A DNA stretch of 64,000 bases from assembly GCF_910594005.1 (NCBI RefSeq), contig NC_057824.1, positions 27,369,314 to 27,433,313 on the forward strand, written 5' to 3'. The stretch's first letter is position 1; each line of letters opens with the position of its first letter. Source of the stretch: Cervus elaphus. Its lineage: Eukaryota > Chordata > Mammalia > Artiodactyla > Cervidae. Positions 22,202 through 32,516 of the stretch are shown piece after piece. The notes below the pieces were generated by a model. That model ran no database searches, was not told the DNA's origin, and saw only the letters and a program-made list of their open reading frames with translations. The position numbers and the translations under genes are program-made.

Positions 22202-22418
22202 GGGCTTCCCCGGTGGCACAGTGGTAAAGTATCCACCTGCCAATGCAGAAGAAGTGGGCTCCATCTCTAGGTCAGGAAGATTCTGTGGAGTAGGAAATGG
22301 CAACCCACTCCAGCATTCTTGCCTGGGAAATCCCATGGACAGAGGAGCCTGGCGGGCTACAGTCCATGGGGTCAGAAAGAGTTGGACACGACTGAAGCGG
22401 CTTAGCTCGCAGCACACA
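22202..22418 (+). mobile_element. Bov-tA SINE
   Basis: Full-length form from GGGCTTCCCCGGTGGCACAG to the 'gttggacacgactgaag' tail followed by an AC-rich end. Confidence 0.93.
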
Positions 22419-22476
22419 CAACTTTGAATTCTTCATGTTTCACCTCAAAAACAGTATCCTCAGAAAAGCAAATGCT

Positions 22477-22584
22477 AGGACTTCCCTGGCGGTCCAGTGG
22501 TTAAGACTCCATGCTTCCACTGCAGGGAGCATGAGTTCAATCCTTGGTTGGGGAATTAAGATCCTGCAGCCAAAAACAGAAAAA
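22477..22584 (+). mobile_element. CHR-2A SINE
   Basis: Head GGACTTCCCTGGCGGTCCAG, B-box-like GAGTTCAATCC and an A-rich tail. A perfect 14-bp duplication, GAAAAGCAAATGCT, flanks it at 22463-22476 and 22585-22598. Confidence 0.95.
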
Positions 22585-22621
22585 GAAAAGCAAATGCTGA
22601 CTTCTGTCCTGAGTTACACAC

Positions 22622-22985
22622 TGCCTTAGTCCATTCAAGCTACTATAACAAAAATACCAGAGACTGTGCAGTTTAAACAACAGAAATGTATTTCTCACAG
22701 TTCTGGAGGCTGGGAAGTCCAAGGTCAAGGTGCCAACAGATTTGGTGTCTAGTGAAGACCCACTTCCTGGCTCGTAGACAGCCACCTTCTCAATGAGTCC
22801 TCACATAGCGGGAGTGGGTGAGGGAGCTCTCTGGGGTCTCTTTTATAAGGACGCTAATCCCATTCACGAGGGCTTCACCCTCATGACATAATTACCTCCC
22901 CAAAGCTCCAGTCCAAATACCATCACAGTGGGCCTGAGGTTTCAACATAGGAATTTTGAGAGGGACACATTCAGTCCATGGTGTA
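22622..22985 (-). mobile_element. MLT1-type MaLR LTR
   Basis: A near-complete reverse LTR: 'ttagtccattcaagctactataac', the 'cacagttctggaggctgggaagtcc' module (reverse polyadenylation region), CTCTCTGGGGTCTCTTTTAT, 'ccctcatgac' and a terminal 'cattcagtccat'. No internal retroviral sequence, so a solo LTR. Confidence 0.88.
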
Positions 22986-23059
22986 CACTCATAGGATCTT
23001 ATCCTCTTAAATTCACCTACCTCCTCATCATAATATATGTTGTAAAAATTGTCTCCACT

Positions 23060-23175
23060 ACAAGACTCTCAGTTCCACAAGGGCAGAGAAATCTACTTGT
23101 TTCGTTCACCCTCAGCCCCTAGCACAGTGCAGGCCCTCTGTACATAGCTCGGATAGAGGAACGAATTGAGTGGAT
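23060..23175 (+). mobile_element. L2 LINE 3' end
   Basis: 'Ctcagttccacaagggcag', 'ctcagcccctagcacagtgcaggcc' and 'gtacatagctcg' match the typical L2 3' terminus. Decayed. Confidence 0.6.
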
Positions 23176-23774
23176 GCAATCCTCCTAGGCTGTTGCCAGG
23201 ATGTACTTTAGAGGATTTCTGTCCCAACAAGAGATGACCACACAGTCCTTTCCTGTTAGACATGGTGCTAGGGTATTTTTGAGACCAAGTGAATCCGAGT
23301 GATAATTATGCCAGAAGATCAGACCATGTCGAGGGGGAGGGAGAGGCTGTTTTTCTTGGGGAATGCAGAGGCAGTTAGCATTTTCCAGTCTTAGACGCAG
23401 AAGAAGCTGGGTGGTTGTGGAAGAGACTTATACTCGGAGATGCTCTGGGGCCACTGACCCAGCTTGGCAGCAGGAGGGGGCTGCTGGCAGGAAGCTCGTG
23501 GGAGAGCAGGATGGGGTGGGCAGGTGGGGAAAGCTCTCCAGCTTTACTGCTGGGGAGGGGGCCAGAGAACAGGAGGGAAGGTATGCCCCCTTTGTGAAAC
23601 CCTGTTTCGGTTCAGCTCAACCAGCCTTCTCAGATGCTCAAGCTTGGGAGCCAAGAATGGCTCTTTTCCAAAAGGTCCTTGCTCTGGGGAGAGCTGTGAC
23701 TCCCTCCATCTCTCGTTCCACTCTGACTCCCTGCCTCAGCAGACAGAATGCCCAGGACTCCTTTAGCTTTTGAA
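23176..23774. other. Unique sequence, no gene seen
   Basis: Three overlapping plus-strand frames of 60-136 codons lie here, in all three phases. None resembles a known protein, so I treat them as chance. Confidence 0.45.
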
Positions 23775-23978
23775 TCTTTTTCTCCTTTGCAAATAGGTTC
23801 ATCTGTACCATTTTTCTAGATTTCACATATAGACGATATTTGTTTTTCTCTTTTGGACTGACTGCACTCTGTATGACAGACTCTAGGTCCATACAGATAT
23901 AGAGAACAAATGTATGGACTCCAAGGGGGGAAAGGGGGTGTGAGCTGAACTGGGAGATTGGGATTAACATACATGCAC

Positions 23979-24190
23979 TGGGCTTCTCTGATGGCTCAGC
24001 TGGTAAAGAATCTGCCTGCAGTGTGAGAGGCCTGGGTTCAATCCCTGGGTTGGGAAGATCCCCTGGAGAAGAAAAAGGCTACCCACTCCAGAACTCTGGC
24101 CTGGAGAGTTCTATGGACTGTATAGGCTGTGGGGTTGCAAAGCGACAGCTCAGGATACAACTGAGCGACTTTCGCTTTCACTTTCACTAC
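23979..24190 (+). mobile_element. Bov-A/Bov-tA SINE
   Basis: From GGGCTTCTCTGATGGCTCAG to a GACTTTCGCTTTCACTTTC tail. It carries the 'ctctggcctggagagttctatgg' variant typical of Bov-A2 units. Inserted within the L1 3' UTR. Confidence 0.92.
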
Positions 24191-24210
24191 TGATACTATG
24201 CCTAAAATAG

Positions 24211-24425
24211 ATGGGCATCCTCAGTGGCACAGCCGGTAAAGAATCCACCTGCAATGCAGGAGACACAGAAGACGCAGATTCGATCCCTGGGTCGGGAAGA
24301 TCCCCTGGAGGAGGAAATGGCAAGCTATTCCAGGATTTCTTGCCTGAAAACTGCCATGGACAGAGGAGCCTAGCGGGCTACAGTCCAAAGGGCCTCAAAG
24401 AGTTGAACACAACTGAGTCCTTATA
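24211..24425 (+). mobile_element. Bov-tA SINE
   Basis: Diverged head (GGGCATCCTCAGTGGCACAG), intact centre GATTCGATCCCTGGG and tail 'agttgaacacaactgagtcc'. Second insertion in the same L1, only about 20 bp beyond the first. Confidence 0.92.
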
Positions 24426-24625
24426 AGACAGATAATTAATGAGAAGCTGCTATACCACAGGGAACGCTACTCGGTGCTCTGTGGTGACCTGAATGGTAAG
24501 GAAACCTAAAAGAGAAGGGATATATGTGTGTGTGTATGGCTGATTTACTTCGCTGTACAGCAGAAATTAACACAACATCATAAAGCAGCTATACTCCAAT
24601 AAAATTTAAAAAATAAATACACTTG

Positions 24626-25139
24626 TGTTAAGAAAAAATCAAGCAATTAAAGAAAGGTATGATATGTAGTATTGAGAAAGAATAGACTGCACAGTTAACA
24701 ATAAACAGTGCCGATGTTTAAAAAAATAATCCTCCCTTACCCCTGCTTTCTCTAAAAGTTACTCTCCTCACCATCCCTCCCTTCCCCATCAATATTCTAG
24801 AAAGAGCCTACACCCACCATCCGCAGCTGGTTCTCTTTTTAACCTCTGACCTTCCGGCTTCTGCACCTTAGTCCATGGACCTGGCTTCTCTGGCCCAAAG
24901 TTGCACACAGTCCTAAATCAGCCACTCCTCACCTTTTTGAGTCTGTTTGGGAACTTTATGAAAGCTGTGGACTTCCTCTCCGTTGAGAACACCCTCTTGT
25001 ATCCACATACAAATTTGTGAATAATTTCAAGAGACCATGTGCCTTCTAGACCCCACCCTTGATTCCCAGGATAATAACCTGTTCTTGAGTGTGGAAGCCA
25101 GAGGTCTTTCCTTCACCAGCTTTGGGGAGGAACCAGGCG
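24626..25139. other. Unique sequence, no gene seen
   Basis: AT-rich start, then a C-rich stretch. No repeat or exon recognised. Confidence 0.45.
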
Positions 25140-25239
25140 CCAGAGTCAGGTCGTTGCTGCTTAGTCGCTAAGTCCTGTGTGACTCTTTGCGACCCCATGG
25201 ACTGTAGCCTGTCAGTGTCCTCTGTCTCTCCAGAGTCAG
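25140..25239 (-). mobile_element. Tail-only BovB fragment with 10-bp TSD
   Basis: About 80 bp of BovB tail ('gctgcttagtcgctaag', TCTTTGCGACCCCATGGACT). CCAGAGTCAG at 25140-25149 and 25230-25239 is the target duplication. Confidence 0.88.
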
Positions 25240-25254
25240 AGTTTTTTGAAAATC

Positions 25255-25430
25255 ATGGTTCCCATACTTTCTGGCTACATGCACTCAAGTCTCTGAGCCT
25301 CAGTTTTGCCAAATGATAATAAAAAGGTGGGGGGGATAATAATATTTAACTTTGCAGGGTTATGGTAAAGATTAAGTGAGTTCATTCAGGTCAAGTATTT
25401 AAAACAGTACTTGACATATATTATTCTCAT
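25255..25430 (+). mobile_element. MIR SINE
   Basis: 'Tctctgagcctcagttttgccaaatgataa', a G-rich centre, GGTTATGGTAAAGATTAAGT and 'aaaacagtacttgacatat' follow MIR order. Confidence 0.8.
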
Positions 25431-25852
25431 GTTGATCATCATCATTATTTTAGTTTCATTGTTTATTATTCTTGCTGAGCTCATTAATTCTAGATCAGAA
25501 ATGGCTCCATGTCTGACTCATATATACGTCTTGTGGGCTACACCTTATTCTTTTAAGAAATAAACTCATTGACAACATTTAGAAATTAAGAGTTCACACA
25601 AAAGTCTGACTTTTCAGTTTCTCATGGAAAATCAGATACGATGATCCTGGGTCCACGTTTTCACCTGACATCATGAGTTGGAGCTGAGTAGCTTGACTGG
25701 TTCTCCAGTTTTCCATGATCCCAATTCATCCTCAGCACTGAAACCAAGAATCCATAACCCAGGATCATCACACATATACTGATGTGTTCCTTATGGTCAA
25801 GAAATTACTCTTGTACCTGGGAAGATGAAAGCTAGACCAAGGAAGCTGGGTA
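25431..25852. other. AT-rich unique sequence
   Basis: No gene or repeat recognised. Confidence 0.45.
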
Positions 25853-26049
25853 TTTTTATTTTTTGAAAATATCTATCTGTCTGACTGCCTCAGATCTTAG
25901 TTGCAGCACTCCGTATCTCTTCAGTAATTGTGGTGCATAGGCTTAATTGCTCCTTGGCATGCGGGATCTTAGTTCCCAGACCAAGGATCAAACCCGAGTC
26001 CTCTTAATTGTAAGGTGGGTTCTTAACCACTGGCCCACCAAGGAAATCC
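25853..26049 (-). mobile_element. CHR-2 SINE
   Basis: T-rich tail, 'cagatcttagttgcagcac', GCATGCGGGATCTTAGTTCC and the terminal box CCACCAAGGAAATCCC. Rather diverged. Confidence 0.88.
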
Positions 26050-26174
26050 CAAGGAGGCTATATATTAACAAAAAAAAGAAAGCAAAAAATAATCTGTGTA
26101 AGTAAAAACTATGCTTCTGAGTTATGCTTTTATTTTATTTTATTTAGTTATGCTTTTTAAACAACCTCACTCAA

Positions 26175-26640
26175 AGAAGCCGCCTGCCAATGTATTCAGG
26201 ACACCCCGGAGATGCGGGTTCAATCCCTGGGTCAAAAAGACCCTCTAGAGAAGGAAATGGCAACCCACTCCAGTATTCCTGCCTAGAAAATCCCATGGAC
26301 AGAGTAGCTTGGTGGGCTACAGTTCAGTTCAGTTCAGTGCAATCGTTCAGTAGTGTCCGACTCTTTGTGACCCCATGGACTGCAGCTCGCCAGCTCCCGG
26401 AGTTTATCCAAACCCATGTCCATTGAGTCGGTGATGCGATCCAATCATCTCATCCTCTGTCATCCCCTTCTCCTCCTGCCCTCAATCTTTCCCAGCATCA
26501 GGGTCTTTTCAAATGAATCAGCTCTTTGTGTCAGGTGGCCAAAGTGTTGGAGATTCAGCATTAACATCAGTCCTTCCAATGAAAACTCAGGGCCACAGTT
26601 CACAGGATCGCAAAGAGTCAGACACGACTGAGCACACACA
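26175..26640 (+). mobile_element. Bov-tA SINE, split by a BovB tail
   Basis: The SINE runs from a diverged head ('gccgcctgccaatg') to GTGGGCTACAGTT at 26324, then continues after the insert as 'cacaggatcgcaaagagtcagacacgactgag'. A short ACAC tail follows. Confidence 0.9.
26325..26589 (-). mobile_element. BovB LINE 3' end nested in Bov-tA
   Basis: (CAGTT)n start, 'gtgtccgactctttgtgaccccatgg', CATCTCATCCTCTGTCATCC and 'gtggccaaagtgttgg'. The 11-bp duplication GGGCYACAGTT (one mismatch) at 26314-26324 and 26590-26600 belongs to the host SINE. BovB was therefore active after this SINE had inserted. Confidence 0.92.
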
Positions 26641-26817
26641 CACTCACTTGCTAAACTACCCAACCCTGCAGTCATTTGAGTTTCCCATCTCTGGCTCTGC
26701 AGTGTGTCTACCCATTGGCTGTTGCCTGGTTCCTACTCACATCCTCTCCCCGACCAGCTTTCTTGTCCCTTCCCCAAAGCACTTCTCTCTCATCTCGTTC
26801 CTCATGAATGGGAATGA
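26641..26817. other. Unique sequence
   Basis: C-rich, no recognised feature. Confidence 0.4.
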
Positions 26818-26990
26818 CATGGGCTTTAGAGCAGAAGAAACCCCGGGTTGAATCCTAAATGCTCTGAGCATCAGTTTTGTGTCTATGAAAAAAGTGCAGT
26901 ATTTTTGCCTTATAAGATGGTTTGAAAATTAAACAAGAGAGTAAACAGCCAGCCCTTAGCACAATGCCTGGCAAATAATGCTAGTTTCTT
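26818..26990 (+). mobile_element. MIR SINE
   Basis: 'Catgggctttagagcagaag', 'gagcatcagttttgtgtctatgaaa' and 'cccttagcacaatgcctggca' are MIR landmarks in order. Confidence 0.75.
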
Positions 26991-28168
26991 TCTCCTGATT
27001 AAATGGGGATGATTCTTAAGATTCTGTCCTCTGACCTTTGCCCTCACCATCCACTCCTCTTGTTTTAGCAATTACTTAACTATATGACGAAGTGACTGTG
27101 AACTGCATAAATTTAGCCCATTCAACCCAAACTAAATGTATCCCCAACTCAACTTCCCTTAACTAGATCCAAACAATACCCAGGGAAACCCCAGTACCCC
27201 CCCAACACAAGAGGAGGTGAGATAGGTGAGGTGGAAGGGAAGTCAAATGGAAGGAGACATTGGTCTTGATTGATTGAAATTAAACTATCATATTCTTGCA
27301 AATTTTACAGAAATGTACAATCGTGTGAGCTCCTTGCTAGGGCCTTGGCAGCTCATATGCCAATGATAAACGCTGACGCTTAGCCTTAACATACTTAACT
27401 CTTCACTCTGGTCAAACTAGGTTGACACCCATTGCTAAGACTTGGTTCTGTTAGTTCACCTTCCTGTGGACCAAATCCTTTCTTTGTCAGATACTGTGAA
27501 AACATCCTGGTCCTTTGCAATGAATTCTCTTCTATCCTCCTCTCTACCCTTATAGAATCTCATCTTTTTATCTTTTATTGTATATGGCAGACACTACCTT
27601 GCATTTTAGTCTTCCATTCATTCAGCTAATATTTGCTGAACACCCATCATGTTTCAGCTATTGTTTCAGTGCTGGGGATACCCCAGAAGAGGCCAAGTCC
27701 TAGCATTTTTGGTACTTATAGGCTAGTTGAGGTGGGACTCATAAGCACCTTAAAATGCAAAGAAGGTCATTTCAATGGGGCCATGGAGAAGATCAGAGTG
27801 ACTAGGGGAAGAAAACGCTGCCTTAGCTGAGTGGCATGGAAGGTTTTTTTGATAAGCTGACCTTGGATGATGAGAGGAAGCCAGCCCCAAGAAGAGCTGA
27901 GGGAAAGACATTCCTGACATAGGGGACAGCAGGTGCAAAGGCAATAAGGCAGGATACTGCAGGACCATGGTGGCTCCAGATAAACTATATTGGAGGTGAC
28001 TCTCCTTCCTGTCTCTAATGAGCCTTTAGTCCCTGCATGTCATACAGGACCCTCCCACTTCTGTCTCCTACTTAGATCTTCCCTTTAGTGCAGAATCCTT
28101 TTCTGCTTGGAATCTGTGGTTTATGCACCAAAACATGCCTGTTTTCATGTTCTAGAGCAAGAAAAGCC
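26991..28168. other. Unique sequence with an L2-like old repeat
   Basis: Bases 27610-27970 recall a mammal-wide old repeat ('cattcagctaatatttgctgaacac', 'gtgctggggatac', later 'caggtgcaaaggc'). The rest is unclassified, and no exon is seen. Confidence 0.4.
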
Positions 28169-28378
28169 TCGCATGCTAAGTTGCTTCAGTCATGTCTGAC
28201 CTTTTAAACACGATGGACCATAGCCCGCCAGGCTCCTCTGTCCACGGAATTCTCCAGGCAAGAATACTGGAGTGGGTTACCATGCCTTCCTCCACAGGAT
28301 CTTCCCAGGAATCAAACCTGTGTCTCTTATGTCCCCTGCATTGGCAGGTGGGCTCTTTACCACTAGCACCATCTGGAA
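28169..28378 (-). mobile_element. Bov-tA SINE
   Basis: Reverse copy from GCATGCTAAGTTGCTTCAGT to 'tttaccactagcaccatctgg'. First of three abutting SINEs. Confidence 0.92.
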
Positions 28379-28503
28379 GGGGACCTCCCTGGTGGCCCAG
28401 TGATGAAGACTCTGCACTGCCAATGCAGGAGGCATGAATTCCATCACTGGTTGGGGAACTAGATCCCACATGCTGTGCAGCGCAGCCAAAAGATTAAACA
28501 ATT
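28379..28503 (+). mobile_element. CHR-2A SINE
   Basis: GGGGACCTCCCTGGTGGCCC head, 'gaattccatcactggttggggaactag' and an A-rich tail. It abuts SINEs on both sides. Confidence 0.9.
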
Positions 28504-28728
28504 GGGGTTTCCAGGTGACACCAGTGGTAAAGAACCTGCCTGCCAATGCAGGAGATAAAAGAGACACAGGTCCAATCCCTGGGTCAGGAAGATCCTCTGG
28601 AGAAGGGCATGGCAACCCAGTCTGTTATTCTTGCCTAGAGAATCCCATGGACGGGAGCCTGGTGGGCCACAGTCCTTGGGGTTGCAAAGAGTCGAACACA
28701 ACTGAAGCAACTCAGCACACACATGTTA
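28504..28728 (+). mobile_element. Bov-tA SINE
   Basis: GGGGTTTCCAGGTGACACCA head, 'ggtccaatccctgggtcag' centre and 'gtcgaacacaactgaagc' tail with an ACAC end. Confidence 0.92.
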
Positions 28729-28876
28729 GTTAGTGATAGACTGATAATGTATTACTTTGTCTCAGATAGCGTCGGTGGTTTTCCACACGACTTTTGAAAG
28801 AAAACAAATGCCTTAATTTCAAGATGTGCCTCTAACAAGAGGAATGTCAGTCATTGTGGCAGGTCCATAGAAGAGA

Positions 28877-29098
28877 CATTTTATTTATTTATTTGGCTGT
28901 GTCGGGTCTTAGTTGCGGTATGCAGGATCTTTTGTTGCGGCACATGAACTCACTAGTTGTGGTGTGTGGGCTTGGTAGTTGCAGCATGGGCTCAGTTACC
29001 CCACGGCATGCTTGATCATAGTTCCTGACCAGAGATCAAACCCATGTCCCCTGCATTGGAAGGCAGACTCTTAACCACTGGACCATCAGGGAAGTCCC
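28877..29098 (-). mobile_element. CHR-2 SINE
   Basis: (ATTT)n tail first, then GGCTGTGTCGGGTCTTAGTT, 'gttcctgaccagagatc' and the terminal CCATCAGGGAAGTCCC. TAGAAGAG at 28869-28876 and 29099-29106 is the target duplication. Confidence 0.94.
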
Positions 29099-29163
29099 TA
29101 GAAGAGGTAGTTTTAGACCAAAGTAAGTCCTCAGGCCCTGCAAATTACCTGAAGTGTGGTGAC

Positions 29164-30020
29164 AGTTCAGTTCAGTTCAGTCCTTCAGTCGTGTCCGACT
29201 CTTTGCGACCCCATGAATCGCATCACTCCAGGCCTCCCTGTCCATCACCAACTCAAACCCATGTCCATCGAGTCGGTGATGCCATCCAGCCATCTCATCC
29301 CCTGTCGTCCCCTTCTCCTCCTGCCCTCAATCCCTCCCAGCATCAGGGTCTTTAACAATGAGTCAACTCTTCGCATGAGGTGGCCAAAGTACTGGAATTT
29401 CAGCTTCAGCATCAGTCCTTCCAATGAACACCCAGGACTGATCTCCTTTAGGATGGACTGGTTGGATCTCCTTGCAGTCCAAGGGACTCTCAAGAGTCTT
29501 CTCCAACACCACAGTTCAAAAGCATCAATTTTTCAGCACTCAGCTTTCTTCACAGTCCAACTCTCACATCCATACATGACTACTGGAAAAACCATAGCCT
29601 TGACTAGACGGACCTTTGTTGACAAAGTAATGTCTCTGCTTTTTAATATGCTATCTAGGTTGGTCATAATTTCCTTCCAAGGAGTAAGCGTCTTTTAATT
29701 TCATGGCTGCAATCACCATCTGCAGTGATTTTGGAGCCCAAAAAAATAAAGTCTGTCACTGTTTCCACTGTCTCCCCATCTATTTGCCATGAAGTGATGG
29801 GACCAGATGCCATAATCTTAGTTTTCTGAATGTTGAGCTTTAAGCCAACTTTTTCACTCTCCTCTTTCACTTTCATCAAGAGGCTTTTTAGTTCTTCTTC
29901 AGTTTCTGCCATAAGGGTGGTGTCATCTGCATATCTGAGGTTATTGATATTTTTCCTGGCAATCTTGATTCCAGCTTGTGCTTCTTCCAGCCCAGCGTTT
30001 CTCATGATGTACTCTGCATA
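29164..30020 (-). mobile_element. BovB LINE, RT C-terminal region and 3' tail
   Basis: Reverse BovB of about 860 bp. The minus-strand translation gives 'NNLRYADDTTLMAE' with an intact RT catalytic YADD, then GLKLNIQKTKIM, and further downstream the 'SILKEISPGCSLEGLMLKLKFQYFGHLM'-type end, distributed over two frames. The frame breaks near 29660-29690. It is truncated 5' just upstream of MRNAGLEEAQAGIK, so most of the RT and all of the endonuclease are absent. Confidence 0.94.
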
Positions 30021-30034
30021 AACACCGGCTATTT

Positions 30035-30487
30035 AGTCTTCTATTGCTATTCTAACAAGTTACCACAATTTCAGTTACTTAATGTCTATTTATTGTATCC
30101 TTTAGGTTGTTGGCTGGATTCAGACTGAGGTTCCTGTTTCCATATGGGGGCTGGTCTTTGTGACTAGAGGTTGCCGGTATTTCTTCTCATGCTTTCCAGG
30201 CGTCCTCGCCCCAGCAGCAATGGGATGACTCTCATGCTTTGAATCTCTGACTTCCGCTGCCACATCTCTCTGCCTCCAGTCAGAGACAGTTCTCTGATTC
30301 TAGGGACTTTTAAAAATCATTTGATTATATTGGGCCCACCCAGAAAATCCAGGTTAATTGCCCTGTTTTAAACTCAACATCCTTAATCACAGCTGCAAAG
30401 TCGCTTTTGCCATGTAATATAAACTCTTCACAGGTACCAGGAGTTATGGTGTGGGTATCTTTGGGGGGCCATTCTGCTCACCACACT
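30035..30487 (-). mobile_element. MaLR-type LTR (MLT1-like)
   Basis: 'Tctattgctattctaacaagttaccac', then 'gactgaggttcctg', 'atattgggcccacccagaaaatccagg', 'catgtaatataaactcttcacagg' and the end 'ctgctcaccacac' follow an old reverse MaLR-like LTR. Subfamily uncertain. Confidence 0.65.
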
Positions 30488-30509
30488 TGGCAAGGAGGCA
30501 GATTAATGG

Positions 30510-30735
30510 AATTTGGGTTTCCCAGGTGGTGCCCCGGTAAAGAACCTGCCTGCCAATGCAGGAGACATAAGAGACAGGGGTTCGATCCCTGGGTGGGGAG
30601 GATCCCCTGGAGGAGGAAATGGCAACCCATTCCAGTTTCTTGCCTGGAAAATCCCATGGACAGAGGAGCCTGGCAGGTTACAGTCCACGGTTTCGCTAAG
30701 AGTCATTCATGACTGAGCACACACACACACACTCT
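30510..30735 (+). mobile_element. Bov-tA SINE
   Basis: Head GGGTTTCCCAGGTGGTGCCC, centre GGTTCGATCCCTGGGTGGGG, tail 'agtcattcatgactgagc' and a short (AC)n end. Confidence 0.93.
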
Positions 30736-30929
30736 GACACTTACTGTAGCTATGAGCAAACCTGATAAGCCCCTAAGTTCCAACTTCTACCTCTGTTATG
30801 AGAGCTGAGTCTTAACAACAACCCTATCATTATCCCATTTTACAATTTCAATTTAAATAAAACTACATGTTTAAAAGCATTTAATCAATTCAGTATACAT
30901 ATATGTCACGGTTGTTATTATTATATCAC

Positions 30930-31039
30930 TGGAATGGGTAGCCATTCCCTTCTCCAGGGGCTCTTCCCAACCCAGGGATTGAACCCGGGTCTCGTGCATT
31001 GCAGGCACTTTCTTTACCATCTGAGCCACCAGGAAAGCC
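30930..31039 (-). mobile_element. Bov-tA SINE, truncated
   Basis: Only the tRNA-like half is present (from 'ggaatgggtagccattcc' to GAGCCACCAGGAAAGCC). The BovB-like tail is missing, yet an 11-bp duplication TATTATATCAC flanks it at 30919-30929 and 31040-31050. It therefore inserted as a 3'-incomplete copy, an odd form for a SINE. Confidence 0.9.
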
Positions 31040-31131
31040 TATTATATCACATGGAGTTACTCTTCTGTTGTATGGGGCCCCCTCTTTCACCTTCAGTAAT
31101 TCTCCAGCAGGAAGGGGCAGCTTTGGGTGAG

Positions 31132-31360
31132 CTGATTAACAATCTGGGTTCTGGAGCCAGATTGCTTGTGCTTAAATCCTGGCCCCTCTGTTTTCTGTGT
31201 GACCCTGGGCAAGTTTTTAAGCTGCATGCTTCAGTTTCACCATCTGTAAAATGGAGAGAGAACAGTATCCATCCCATGTGGGAGTTACAATACGAGGAAT
31301 AAATGAGTTTACGAGTGAAAAGTGCTTGGAACTGGGTCTGACACGTAGTGGCAGCTCCTA
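31132..31360 (+). mobile_element. MIR SINE, nearly full length
   Basis: 'Gggttctggagccag', 'tctgtgtgaccctgggcaagt', 'cagtttcaccatctgtaaaatgg' and 'agtgcttggaactgggtctgacacgtag' cover almost the whole MIR consensus. Confidence 0.87.
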
Positions 31361-31689
31361 TCTTCACAATTTTTCACCCTGTCATCAGCAACCACGTCAC
31401 CATATCCTGCTGGTGTCCATCAACCCTATTTTTTTTAACTGTCTGCAGCCATACTTTCTGTGTGTTTGGTCACTGTTTATTACTGGCACTGGATTTAAAC
31501 TCCAGTGCTATTATGTTGAGGGGAGTTGCTTATGGTTAATTTTAAATATATATTAAGTCATCAAGAATACATTTTTATAAACAAGTGGAAACATTGGGGA
31601 TAAAGCTAATGTCTACTTTGGAAACTGTGTTTCCTCCTGGTCCTTTCTCTCCTCCCTAGAGAGAAGGAGCCTAAAGCCCGACAGTATCA
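31361..31689. other. Unique AT-rich sequence
   Basis: No gene or repeat recognised. Confidence 0.4.
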
Positions 31690-31960
31690 AGTGTTGCTGT
31701 GGGTGTGAAAAATGGAAATGCCCAGACATTGTAAATTGATATGGCCGCTGTGGAGGGCAGCCTGGCAGTGGGTGTTAAAATTAAAAATGGGCACTTCTCC
31801 TGCCTCAGCAGTTTCACTTCTCAGAAGACATCTTAGAGCCACACTGGCACATACACCAAAGAAGCCACAGAGGATGCTCGTGTCTGCATCCTTCAGAATA
31901 GCAAAACGGGGACCTAAGATTAAAAGAAGAATAAACAGAGGAACAAATAAATGAGTAAAA
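31690..31960 (+). mobile_element. Old L1M/HAL1-like fragment
   Basis: Text like 'aaattgatatggccgctgtggagggc', 'gttaaaattaaaaatgggcac' and 'cagaatagcaaaacgggg' follows a decayed L1M ORF2 3' region. Confidence 0.65.
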
Positions 31961-32029
31961 CATAGAGTCTTCTGAGAGGTGGTGAAAGAAGTAAATGTAG
32001 AATTTCTATTTCTATTATTGAATTTCATG

Positions 32030-32174
32030 GGTTTTTTTAATTTAAAAAAATTTCTTTTTCTTGGCCACACTGCAGCTTGTGGGATCTTGGTTCCTTAACC
32101 AGGCATCAAATCCAAATTTCCCTTGGCAGTGAAAACACAGAATCCTAACCACTGGATCACCAGGGAATTCCCTA
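32030..32174 (-). mobile_element. CHR-2 SINE
   Basis: T-rich tail, 'gggatcttggttccttaaccagg' and terminal CACCAGGGAATTCCC. Confidence 0.9.
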
Positions 32175-32239
32175 AATTTTATGTTTTTAATTTGTACTTT
32201 ACATGTATTAATAAGAACAAACTTGCAATGAGTCAGACC

Positions 32240-32400
32240 CTATTTACTCATTTAATTTTCACAATAACTTTATGAGATCAGTACTGTTATTATTCCTACC
32301 ATATAAATGAAGAAAGTGAGACACACAGAATTAAGTAACTCCCTCAAGGTTACCCAGTGGACCTAAATCTGAACCTAGGCAATCTGACTCCCAAATAAGT
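32240..32400 (-). mobile_element. MIR SINE
   Basis: 'Tttaattttcacaataactttatgag', 'aaatgaagaaagtgagac' and 'taagtaactccctcaaggttac' are in reverse MIR order. Confidence 0.75.
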
Positions 32401-32516
32401 GGGATTATTCATTATGATGAACAGCTTTTCTGTTTTTGTAATGATTATTATTGATTCATATAATACCTCGTATCTTAATATATAAAAAAGCCATATTCAG
32501 AGCTTTCAGTGTTCTT

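Larger units (their letters stand above)
23775..24625 (+). mobile_element. L1 with 5' inversion (twin priming)
   Basis: Bases 23775-23895 carry L1 sequence in reverse orientation. From 23896 the adjoining L1 sequence runs forward ('agagaacaaatgtatggactcc', then 3' UTR) to an A-rich end at about 24625. The inverted and direct parts are adjacent in the L1 consensus, the signature of twin priming. Two SINEs (23979-24190 and 24211-24425) are inserted in the direct part. Confidence 0.8.
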
